64,000 bases of DNA from Notospermus geniculatus (Eukaryota; Nemertea; Pilidiophora; Heteronemertea; Lineidae): assembly GCA_002633025.1 (NCBI GenBank), contig NMRB01001634.1, forward strand, positions 23,514 to 87,513. The letters run 5' to 3'. The notes under the pieces are model-generated. The model saw only the letters and a list, made by a program, of their open reading frames with translations, searched no databases and was not told where the DNA came from. The position numbers and the translations under genes are program-made. Positions 1 to 10,900 of the stretch are shown in pieces. Numbering within the stretch: position 1 is the stretch's first letter; each line of letters begins with the position of its first letter.

Positions 1-690
1 AAAAATGAAAATATAATCACAAAATAAAAGGTGTTGATTTTCGAGATTTTTTCTGACAAGCAATTACATAATTTTGATATTTCGAAATTTCCAAAATTTT
101 GATGCAGAAATGTGACCAACAAGTTTTCCTTTCATATGCAACAAACCGCATCAAAATTGGTTCGGTAGTATTTGAAATATTTAAGATACAAAGTGTAGAT
201 AAACATCAGTCAATGCCTGTACATTGTCCAGATCAATGCCAACAATACCCTGACCTACATTACAATGCCTATAATTTCATGTACTTATGTCAAATAAATT
301 ACTGTTCTTATTCTGGTTTTGCTAATGAAACTGTTGGAAAAGAGGTCTAGGTTGCAGTTGTCAAAATTATCAATTTGCGAGTTCATGATAGATTTGATAT
401 TTTGCCAGTTAGCTGTATATTCTGGCAGGTCAGATTAGTTTATGATGAGAAAATAGATCACTTGGGACCGAGTTTACTTCAGTTTAAACTAAAATAAAAT
501 GTAGAAGAATTACTCTCAAAGTGACTGGAGTCACATACATGTAATGGCTGGACCATGTCCGGATGACTTTAATTTTAAAATAAGAGTTTCTGCCAGCCGA
601 CAGCGAAAATTTATCACCAAGGCTTATGAATTTGCTAATAAGTGCTGTAAGCTTATGTACTGTAGACTTTCCTATTTCTTCTATTTTCAG
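1..690 (+). other. Intron sequence upstream of the first visible RABL2 exon
   Basis: AT-rich sequence without a recognisable exon. The longest open frame here (99-350) resembles no known protein and has no splice context. Because the exon at 691 needs two bases carried over from an earlier exon, this stretch is taken as intron of the RABL2 gene. Confidence 0.6.
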
Positions 691-2769
691 ATTGGTTGAA
701 AGGTTCCTTATGGATGGATAGTATCCTTTCAATGAAGTTCAGTTTAAGATCACATACTGGTAGCAAAGAATTCAGAATGCATGACAAAATTACACATTTT
801 AATGTGCCATTTTAAATGGCAACAGGTTCAAACCTGTTGCAATTTTCAGGTTCTTATGTGACTGTACGCCATTCACCATTTGTTGTCTACTTTCCTTAAC
901 CTCGTTCTAGTCACCCACAACAGCTTTCAACGTACGCACTGACTTTATTCACATACAACACAACACTAAATGATGAGAGTATCAAAGTGGGTAAGCATTA
1001 TGGGATTGTCCTATTCCTTGATTATCTCCCCGCTTTTTGAAAAAAGTCGGGGAGATATTGTTTTACCCTCCGCCGTCAGTCCGGCTGTCCGTCCGGCTGT
1101 CCGTCCGTCCAATGAAAGACACAGGAAAAATAACCATGTCACCATTACTTCATGTTGAAAGCGGGGAGATATGCGATGGGCTCCCATCGACATTGCTCTA
1201 GTTACATGTATTTCTAAAATGGTAGTACATGTATATGTATTTCCGGTAGTGTATTTCTTCACAGTTTCAGATGTAAAATACCGTGAGTATATCTGTCTCT
1301 TTGAGGAAGCAGGGGCACCTGAACGAAACACCTGCTTTGTCGAAAAATTCATAAGCGAACCTTATGAATTTTTGGTTTTATTCATTTGATATGCTGAATT
1401 AAATATCATCTGTTTCAGATTTTTGGGACACTGCAGGTCAGGAACGTTTTCAAAAAATGCACCGAGCCTATTATCACCAAGCTCACGCATGTATACTAGT
1501 AAGTACCAAGGCCTTGCAAAATATATGGTTTGTTTAACATCAGCCTTTTTCACAATTTGAGGGGAGGTTGGTACGTGGGGATCATTTCGTGATATTTTTT
1601 TGCTACTATTTTGCAGGTATTTGACATAGAAAGAAAGCCTACGTATAAAAATTTAAGCAAATGGTATCAAGAATTGAGAGAATACAGACCTGATATTCCC
1701 TGTATATGTGTAGCCAATAAAATAGACGGTAAGTGGATCGTAATTCTTTTCTCAATATATTCGATTGCTTGCATACCGGTATGTTCGTAAATCTGTTTCA
1801 CATCACATAATTGGATTGTTTTCAGTGCAAAGTTTATTTAATCCTCTTTAGCCTTGCTAAAAATTTGCACTTGTTTCGTTCTGATAAATTTGGCACGCCT
1901 AGCAATTCTCAAAAGGTTGATCTTGGAGACCTATCTGAGATTTAAAATTCCAAGAAATGTGAATGTCAACATCAATACACTTTACTTGTTGGTACATGTA
2001 AACTTACCTGTACCAAACTAGCTGAAGAAAATCTGTTCACGTTCATTCTACTCTGACAGATACATGTATACAGGGCAATGTGTTCATTTCTTTCCAGTGA
2101 ACCTCAAAATGACACAAAAAACGTACAATTTCCCACAAAATCACAAAATGCCATTCTATTTCGTGTCTGCATCTGATGGTACTAATGTCGTGAAGGTGAG
2201 TTGTTTGTGGGTGTTTCTATGCCCCAACTGTCACATCAGTGAAATGTAAGGTGTAGGACTTACTTCAGATTCAGTCAATACCTCTGGACTTTTGCATCCA
2301 TGGCAAAAAACTGGCCGAAAATTGACTTCATCAAGCAATACACTGCAGTGATCTCTGTCTTCACAACTGGGTTGCAAGGTCATTTTATTTGAAGGCCGGT
2401 CAGCTGCTGCCTGGGCCGGATTATCTCTGCCTGTAGCTGTCATGTAAAGGACATCTGTGTCTCTTTCAGGTGTTTCGTGAGGCTATAAAAGCAGCTGTTG
2501 CCTACAAGAAGAATCCCACCGATGACACCGACTGGATATTAAAAGAATTAGAAGTGAGTGTCCGAATAAAAAATAGGTGTTTCCCGTAGCGTACTCCCTC
2601 AGTAATGTCATTGCACTAATCATAGCCTTACTTCATGTACTTAGCCAGTTTTTCCACATTCCAGGACATGGAGCTAACACCGGTAGCGGACAATGTCTCG
2701 GACAGTGGCCTTGATTCTGCAGGAAATTCAGAAGGCAAAGAAGAGGCAAAAGAAAAAGCTACGAGTTGA
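691..2769 (+). CDS. RABL2: RABL2-type Rab-like small GTPase, 3' part (5' exons outside window)
   Basis: Seven exons join in one frame: 691-720, 911-990, 1419-1498, 1617-1728, 2098-2195, 2470-2553, 2665-2769 (stop TGA). The product reads LVERFLMDGY, then HPQQLSTYALTLF, the switch II DFWDTAGQERF, the guanine-specificity motif ANKID, the G5-like FVSASDGTNVVK, and a short acidic tail ending KEKATS. This is close to vertebrate RABL2A/B along its whole length. Known role of the family: a GTPase that acts with CEP19 and the IFT-B complex to start intraflagellar transport at the ciliary base. The exons carrying the start codon and the P-loop (GDSAVGKS in the family) are not seen in bases 1-690 and should lie to the left. 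The donor after the 30-bp exon (gtatcc) is weak but its phase is right. As in the family, no C-terminal prenylation cysteines are present. Confidence 0.93.
1020..1170. repeat. Dispersed repeat with a GTCCG/GGCTGTCC run inside a RABL2 intron
   Basis: The stretch opens and closes with cggggagat-type sequence and contains repeated GTCCGGCTGTCC units around 1075-1110. It lies between the exons ending at 990 and starting at 1419. It looks like a degenerate interspersed repeat; I cannot name the family. Confidence 0.4.
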
Positions 2770-3562
2770 GGAAAGCTGTACGGTTAGAACTATTAGGGAC
2801 TTTTTCATGAAAGCTTATACCAATTTGAACTCTTTCTTGACCACAAACAGTGACTTCCACTGATGATGATGCGCTGTGAATGGGATGGAGTCAGGCGAGA
2901 ACTTCATCACCATCTTTCGATGTCCTTATTCTCTATGAATGGGACACCTTGACAACCCAGTGGCAGTTACCATCAGATTAGGCACCAAAGGGTTAAATTG
3001 GGTCAAATACAAAACTAGGGGTACACTTGACTTACAGTGTTCGGGTATCAGTGTGTCAAAACACAGATTTTGCTGAAGTGTTCTCTCAAAATATGCAATA
3101 ATCTAGATGTAGGTAAACATGCATCATTTGAAGATCACAGTCAAATTGGGGCTTAGATGCAGAGGAGATGCAGGGTTTGGGATGATGTCACTGATGATAT
3201 CATACTTGTTGGCTACAAATGTCAAAGCATATGTAGCCGCCTGAAGAGTATAGGAGTATTTCACTTGAAACCTGAAATCAGTGAGTATTCGTGATTTAAG
3301 GAGTATTTTACTCCAAATAGTGCCCTCAACTGAAGCCATGGAAAGCATATCTTGCACTCTCTCAGGGAGGGGAAAAAGCTAATTGAATTCGATGCCAAAG
3401 TTCATCACAGTTTATCAAGTCTCCGTTAAAACATACTGCTGAGAGCTTTCTATTTCGAGGGAGGGTTCATGGAATTTTTGTCCTTTCCCTGCCCTGATCC
3501 AAACTGTCTTGGCATTTTCAACCCCTGACTCGGGAGAAAAAAAGGCAGAGTATTGCAACCAG

Positions 3563-3834
3563 CTCAGGCCTTTATATTCCCCCAAATTAACAACGTTTAA
3601 CGTCGGAGCCCAAATTAAGGGCGCCCAAATTTGAGTCTTGTTTTACATTTAAATGGGAATCTCAGATGCCTGGAAATGGTGTCTTTTATCCTCTATTTTC
3701 GAAAAATTTTCTAATGAGGGGGGAAACCCCCCTCGCCCTCCCCCCAGATCGCGCCTTCAGCACTCTGATGGGGACCTTTGGCCCAATACCACCGTCAACA
3801 GAAATAGCCCAAATTAGGGAATATAAAGGCCTGC
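3563..3834. mobile_element. Foldback (MITE-like) element, about 270 bp
   Basis: The ends are inverted copies: CAGGCCTTTATATTCCC near 3565 and its complement GGGAATATAAAGGCCTG ending at 3834. The inside has a GC-rich stretch with ggggggaaacccccctcgccctccccccagatcgcgcc-like sequence around 3718-3755. There is no coding capacity, as expected for a non-autonomous DNA transposon. Confidence 0.6.
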
Positions 3835-5153
3835 AGCTGAAACCCTGCAGCTAAAACACTATTACCTACCGTATGTTCACTCCCACAACAATCCTAAATC
3901 GGGAAAAATAAGTTTGAAGGTTATCCAGTGCGAAGTAAACAAACAGAGAATTCCGTGTACCCTCCCTGTGAAGATCTCGCCATTTCATCTGACAGCGGCT
4001 GCACAAAACTTAACTTCATCGATGAAAGGGTGATTATTTATTCTCTGGCCTCCAATGGCAAAGGTAGCATCTCCATTCCAATCAGGGGGAGTAGATTTAA
4101 CTGGAATAGCAGCCTCAAACATGTTATTGTGTACTTTGTAGTATAGAATAGAGCTGTTATATCAATTGGCTATATTCCCTCTGATCACTGGTGGAGATGA
4201 CACCTGTTACCACTGGAACACAGTCTCGAGGCACTGCTCCATGTGAGTGTTCTTACACGAGTTGGTGGCTCTCTATGGGAAACTCAACAATAGAAAAGTA
4301 TCAGCAGTCGTTTGTGCAACTGATCTCAGCACAGTAAAGGAAACTACATGTAACCATGGTGAATTGCCCATTGAGAGCAAACTTGAACAAGAAAACTCAT
4401 ATGTACAACATGGAGCAGTGCTTTTAGCCATAGTCATAGTACATCATGATATATCATTTTAGTATTTTCTTTAGATCTTGTGTATGTGTACTGAAATTCG
4501 TACTTGTGTGAATTGTTGTCTGGAAATTGTGACATGATTGTCGTGTACCGTAAGCAGAAGGTCGGGTACCCAACAAAAATCAATATATTTAATTGGCTCG
4601 TAGCGAATGTATTTTATATGATAGTTGGTTTGCAATCCATCTATATTATTCAATGCCGATTCATTGTCTCGGGGTATCATGGGCATTTTTGTGGTTCCCT
4701 TGGTCTCACACCGTCCTGGTATTGCAACACGGGTTGAGCATGGGCCAGGTGCCAGTTTTGAGATTTCTTTGGGCAGATCCCTGCGTAGGACACCTGTTGC
4801 GACCCTGTAAAAGTCTAGGTTGGGTTGGCGGAGAATGATCCAAGTGTCAGTGTCTGACTAACTTCTCGCTGAGCAAGATGACTTTGGTGGTCATTGCTGT
4901 GCCAAAATGGCAGCTCACTGAACCTCCCTTGCAAATCCCCCCTTGCACTTGACTGCATGCAGTAGATTGCCCACTAAAATAGCTTCTTGACTATCTTTAT
5001 CACAGATTTAACGTTCCCAATGTGCCCACAGCAATCGAGACTATGCTTTGAAAGAAGCCCCACTGGGTCACTATCTAGAGTCTGGTATTTTCGACATTTC
5101 ATGTCCACCCTTCCAGACCTTCACCATCCAATCGGACCATTATCTTAGATTAC

Positions 5154-5228
5154 ACTAGGGTGGTGCCAAAAATATATCACTAGGGTGGCACCAAAAATAG
5201 ATCACTAGGGTGGCACCAAAAATAGATC
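5154..5228 (+). repeat. Tandem repeat, 25 bp x 3
   Basis: Three head-to-tail copies of a 25-bp unit beginning ACTAGGGTGG(T/C)(G/A)CCAAAAA. The last two copies are identical. A partial inverted copy (TATTTTTGGTGGAACC) follows at about 5240-5257. Confidence 0.85.
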
Positions 5229-7449
5229 ACTTGCATATCTATTTTTGGTGGAACCTTTGTGTTATTAATTTGTGGAAACTTGGTGAAAATGGTTGAGCTG
5301 GTTGCATACCTGCATTTTGAATATGAAATTGTAATGTTATTTAACAGAATACAACAATGTATCATGTTTATAGTCTATGCTGTTAGAGTCTATTGATTGC
5401 TATTTCGTGTGCTGTAATGATGTGATGATGAAAATGATTGAGATATTGTAATGTTTGATTGATTTAATGTTTGATTGACAGTTCCCAGCTGAGTGAGACA
5501 ATAAAAAGGACCAAGGTGCCATGTCTCATTCTACAGGGTGTCCCAAAATACCATACTTTCATTTCTAAACAGGTCGGTCACTCAAGTTTTGTCAACTTGT
5601 AACTTCTGTTGCTGGGACATATCAACCTATGATGTATGGAAAAACTCGTAAAACCTTGGAATATGCTGTTCATATTTTGTACCATAAGACAATGACTGTG
5701 TATGATAATGACACATGATGTTTTGTCTTTGTTGTGTGAATACAGTGTATATTCGTAATCTTTTATGATACTGTTCGACATATCAGGCGGAACTAAAGAA
5801 GGGTATAAAGGTTTAGTTACTGTGCCACTCACAGAGGGCGCAATGGAAACATCGGCGCATGTCACCTCTGAGGTTCCGGTCAGTCTTTCTCTGGTTTTCT
5901 CCCGCAGTACATTAAATTTAGAGCTAATAAAAATGCCATATTCTTGACATGTAGTGAACATGGGGGTGCTGTTGCTATGAATCACAGTTGAGTTTGAGGT
6001 AAAAGATGAAGAAAGTGATAGAAAACCATTAACATCACAAACCAGGCACAATACAGCAGTACCGGTAGTTATAATCAAAGATTTGACACTTATTTTGCTG
6101 TCATATCATTACTTCAGTTCCTCTACTTTTCATATACGTTTCAGTAAGATGTTGTGAAGTGTGACTTATGCATGCAATGGTCGACTCTAGTTTGCTTATG
6201 ATTTTTGTCGCAATCCTGAAAATGGTTGTTACTTAAGTTGTGGGATAGAGAGTTTGAAAGGAATTTTTGGCAACCGTCCTAATGGTGTTGTTGGCATGAA
6301 GCCACTAAATTGAAATCAATCAGGCTTTTCGTCCAGACAGATACAATCCTTAGATACTCCACCCCACCGTCCTGATGTAGGTTTGGACCTAGACCGTCCC
6401 ATTTATCAAGCACTAGTTTTGATCCAAACACCATCGTACACCTCATTTGATACACTCTGTCCTCAGTGGCCAAGACAGTATTACCACTTGTGATCAGTGG
6501 GAAGATGGCCGATTACAGTAATAGCCTGTCTGTACTACCAAGAACACTGTAGTGTGCAGTACAGCTGTTACTTTAAGGATTCGTCCTCCCACTATTCTTA
6601 GTTGAAAAATTGTGGGAATACTACCATAAACCATTTGAGGCAGCACACTGCACAAATGCCATTTCTGTCTTATGGATTTCTGTGAAGGTATTCTTGTGCT
6701 TTAGAAATCATCTTACACCTGTTGCTCAAACTTTAATGTGCTCCATTCGTGGAAAAGGTGTATAGGCCTAACAACATTTCATGATATGTTAAGATTTATT
6801 GAAATAAAAACATTATCTTTGAATACTCTAGTGCATGTCCTTTTTTTATCCCAATGAGAGACGAGATAGTGCTTTCGGTTCCTATCGGCGGTTTAGTTAA
6901 TGGGAAAATGTGTTACAACTAACTGCCGGTAGCACTATCAGACTTCCTGTGCGGTCGGCCCAGGTTGCCCTCGTGGGGCCAATTCTGGGCACTTTTTCGT
7001 CCTCCTGTGCCCCTCAATGGGCAGGCCACAATTGTTGGATTCCTTACATCCAATAATTCATAACGTGTGCTTCAATCAATGGTGCCAAAACTGAGGTCTG
7101 AATAACCAACTAAAATTTACCATACAAAGTCCATCAATTATGTCATAATGAAGAATTTTAATGGGTGTAGATTGAAGTCATTAGTTTCTACTTGGTGCTG
7201 TTTTACATGCCACTGAATACAACCTACCGGTACCTTTGTAAATCACAGATCATCTGAATAACATAATGCACTAATAGCCTACTGTATTTATCCCAATGGG
7301 GGCCAAAACCAATCGTCTCGCACTGATGAACTCGGCTGAGCAGAGTAATGACAGTTCTTAGAAGGTCACTAGTCTTTTCCCGGCCTACTAAAGAATAACG
7401 TAGGATTTGCTCATCCAGCAGCATGCTGGGAAGTGGAAACGAGTATGAG

Positions 7450-7930
7450 GGATCAAGAGGAATCGTGGTCACCCATGTCACTTGAGGATCCTTTGGTGTC
7501 TAACACTCTGTAATGACCATTACGTTTAGATTGATGCAGGTTTTTCCTGTCGTTAGGCTCTGGTCAGGGTGATTTTGCCATACTATTATGCAGTTCTGCA
7601 CTACGTACTACAGCCTGTAGTGGAAGTGTTGCCAAACAATCACGTGGACAATGTCTTCAGTCTGATCAATCATATGGATGGCGTAGTATTTAGAGGGAAC
7701 CGTGGTCACCCACGGAATTCTGGAGGACACATTGTCTCTCACACTGTCCATGAATGATGATGACTCCTAGGGCTTTAGATTCATGCAGTTCTGAAGGGAA
7801 GTCGATCAGGCAGGTTTTGCTGTTTATCATGCAGTCATGCAGTATTTACCACAGCCTTTCATTGATGTATTCCCAAACAATCACATGGACGAGTCTTCAG
7901 TCAGTTCAATCCTCATAAGGATGTAGTTAC
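7450..7930. repeat. Tandem duplication of about 240 bp at the 3' end of the anoctamin gene
   Basis: Two diverged copies, about 7450-7690 and 7691-7930, share an ordered set of blocks: CGTGGTCACCCA, TTTAGATT(G/C)ATGCAG, GGTTTT(T/G)C(C/T)GT, CAAACAATCAC(G/A)TGGAC and TCTTCAGTC. The second copy runs into the last codons of the anoctamin gene (stop at 7913-7915), so the first copy carries a decayed copy of that coding end. Confidence 0.65.
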
Positions 7931-10900
7931 GAGGGAGGATGCACTTGTTCCTGTGCTAGAATTCCCTCCTGCTTTCCGCCGGCGCACTGTTTTTGCCCTT
8001 TTAGCTTCGAGATTGGTGAGGGCTTGTCTCGTCAGGTGGCGCTCCCGCAGGATTTCATATCTGACTTCCGACGGTGTGTCTGGGATCAGCCAATCAATGA
8101 GGGCTTTCAGTGCAAATACAAAATGCTGAAAAGGAGGGTAAAACGTGATAGCCTTGACAAAATCCACACTTGACTGTCTTCGTGCACTTCTGCATACATG
8201 GGTATAGAGGCCCTGCAATGACGTCATCCTGGCGGCCATGCTGGAGGGCGCAGAGGTCTGAGTCGACCATGACATGACTTGCATGGAGTGTGCCACGCCA
8301 TTGTTTGACGTAACGTCATTGGGGCATGCACGGCTCATTTCGCTGCGCCTCTGCAGCATGTGCCCCCCAGCATGGCGTCCTGTGACGTCATTTGCAAAGC
8401 ATCTATGGCAGTGGATATTAAACTGGGCTGGTTGGTGTAGCATGTCAAAAGTACACCAACAATGTACACTCTTGTTATGAATGACCTGTGCAGAGAACTG
8501 AGATGCAAAACTCGTTGCAGAATATAGTCATTTACATGTACCTACATGTATCGGTATTAGCTTTTACAAAAAAAAAGTAAAATGTGGATTATAAATAAAG
8601 CCTTTACCTCAAAGACAATAACAAAAGCCAGCCTGGCAGCAAAGACATGCCAGTAGGTCAGGGTGTATGAATATGGCTTGGTATCGTCAGGAGGGGTATA
8701 GAAGCCTTGATACCTGAAACAGATAAACAATGAACTCGTATAAAAGACGAGACTGTGCAGTTTCCATACAGGCCTACTGACCAGAGGAATCATGGACCAT
8801 AAGTTACCTGCAGCTGGAGACATTTCCAAAGTCCTTTTCATACATGGCAACTTCAGGTCGGCTCTTCGACTGAAAATCCTGGACATCAAACTCCGACAAT
8901 GAATATTCAACATAGCCATGTAAGGTAAAGTTCCGGCCACCCTTGAAGCGATAAATCATACGTGGAACAAAGTCTGACGTGTAGGCGATGATGAAAGCCT
9001 AGAAGGATAAGATACCAGTATCAGTAAATGTATGAATGTCAGTCAATCAGTATCAGCTTTGATACTTTCCAAAGATATCAGCATCAGTTGGGCTGCAAGT
9101 ACAAGTGTCCATACCAGTATCAGCTTTGATATTTTGCAACGGTATCAGTGTCAGTCCGTAAATGAGTATTCTTGACAGTTAATTCTTCGTGGCATGAAGG
9201 CCAATCCACAAACAAACCAGGGACCCCCTTTGTCGCCGTAAGTGCCCAACCTCTTAAACAGCACATCCAAAGAATATAGAGGTAGAGCCCACTTACATTG
9301 CTGAGAACAGCCAAATAAGATATCCCTGTCAGGATTGAGAACCACACTCCTGAAAAACGAATACAAAGACAGAAATGATAGGCTGAAAGTCTGCCTCTAT
9401 GCTCAATGGTAGGCCTACTCTCAAGTCATGGGTAGGCCTCGTATACAGGTATACTGTAGATATAAAGTCTAATGGAATCTTTTGTACAAAACCCACAAGG
9501 TCGCCCTGTCTTACCGATGTCTTGTCCACGAGCGGCAAGTGGTCTCCTCCAAAGCGTCACAAACTTGTACGCATCGAGACGAATCTCAATGATGTTGTTG
9601 ATGAGGGCGAGGAGTGGAGCAAGCGGGAAGGCGGCCACGAAGACGGTGGTGAAACCAAACTGGATTACTGAAGAAGAGGGTGGTTCAAGTCTGACTGTAC
9701 AGCAAGTCACTTTGGAGAATAACCACAATAACTGATGGCAACTTTTCAAAGCATTTCCCTATAAAGCTTTTTGTAGTGTAGTTGATGGTAGATAGCTGGT
9801 CCTATTGTATTGTACACAGATTATTAATTACTTCCAACATGATTTAAAAAAAAATTCAACATGATGTACCCGGTCCTTGGCATTACAACTCCTACCAATT
9901 AACATGGTGAAATGTACATTAGCACAGAGAGCAGGCTCCATTGAGCCCCTTGCAGCTACAATATGGCACGGTTTAACCCGTCGGCCATGGAGGATTTCCT
10001 TTATGGCCTAGTAGTTAGCACGTTGGCCTTGGCGCTAGAAGTTAAGCAACGGAGAGCACGATCACTACATGGATGGGTGATCGATGCGGTCATACACAGG
10101 GAGTCCTCACCAATACCGTCTTAGGCTCCCTGTATATGAAAATCTTTGCCTACCCATTTCAAGGTATTCATCGAACAACCCTAAATCTGGCATCGATGAA
10201 AGGTCATAGTCTCTTTCCCAGCTCGTGTAAGCGTTTTCATCCTCCACTTCTTTCTTCTTGGATTTCTTGGCTCGGATTTTCTTGCACACGACTCTATAAA
10301 AGATTTATGAGAGCAGCTCAAGAAAAAAGTTTTCCAAGCGTGGGTCAGGATTTCTTTACAGTACAGTATTCATCAAGTCCCACGACAGTCAGAGCTGCAC
10401 TTGTAGAAACATCACTGTCCGACAATAGAGGATTCCTTTTTTCCAAAGTGGTCAGTGCACTTGACTTGCAATCCCAACTGCCCATGGGTTCAAGACCTGC
10501 ACAGGGCAGTGCCGAAAAATGATACCGTGTTTACCTAAGTTCTGACTGGTTTGGCATCAGAAACGTGCACAGGACTCCTCTATTAACGTGTACTTACGGT
10601 ATGATCAATTCCTTGGCATTGTTCAAGGCTTGCTTTCCAACCATGATAATGATGAGCTGGATACAGAGACCAATCATGCAACCAGACATATCACACTGCA
10701 AAGCAGACGAGAGAGAAATATTACAGAATTGAACAACTGAGAGCAGCAGGCCCACCGTACGTGGGGGGGGGGGGGGGNNNNNNNNNNNNNNNNNNNGGGC
10801 ACAATGTCAGGGGTTTGGGGATCCCATCAGAGTGGGCACATGCTTGGGACACTAGTCTCAGGAACCAATATCTAAAGCTATTTCTCTCTGTGTAAACTTG

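Larger units (their letters stand above)
2770..7912. other. Intergenic region between convergent RABL2 and anoctamin genes
   Basis: No exon with both splice signals and recognisable homology is visible. It must hold the 3' UTRs of both genes, which point toward each other. It contains a foldback element (3563-3834), a 25-bp tandem repeat (5154-5228) and a duplicated block next to the anoctamin stop codon. The longest frame (complement of 5578-6078) is low complexity and matches nothing I recognise. Confidence 0.7.

Noticed and set aside
5578-6078. 166-codon frame on the minus strand
   Set aside because: Serine/threonine-rich, no homology recognised, no splice or promoter context; likely chance.
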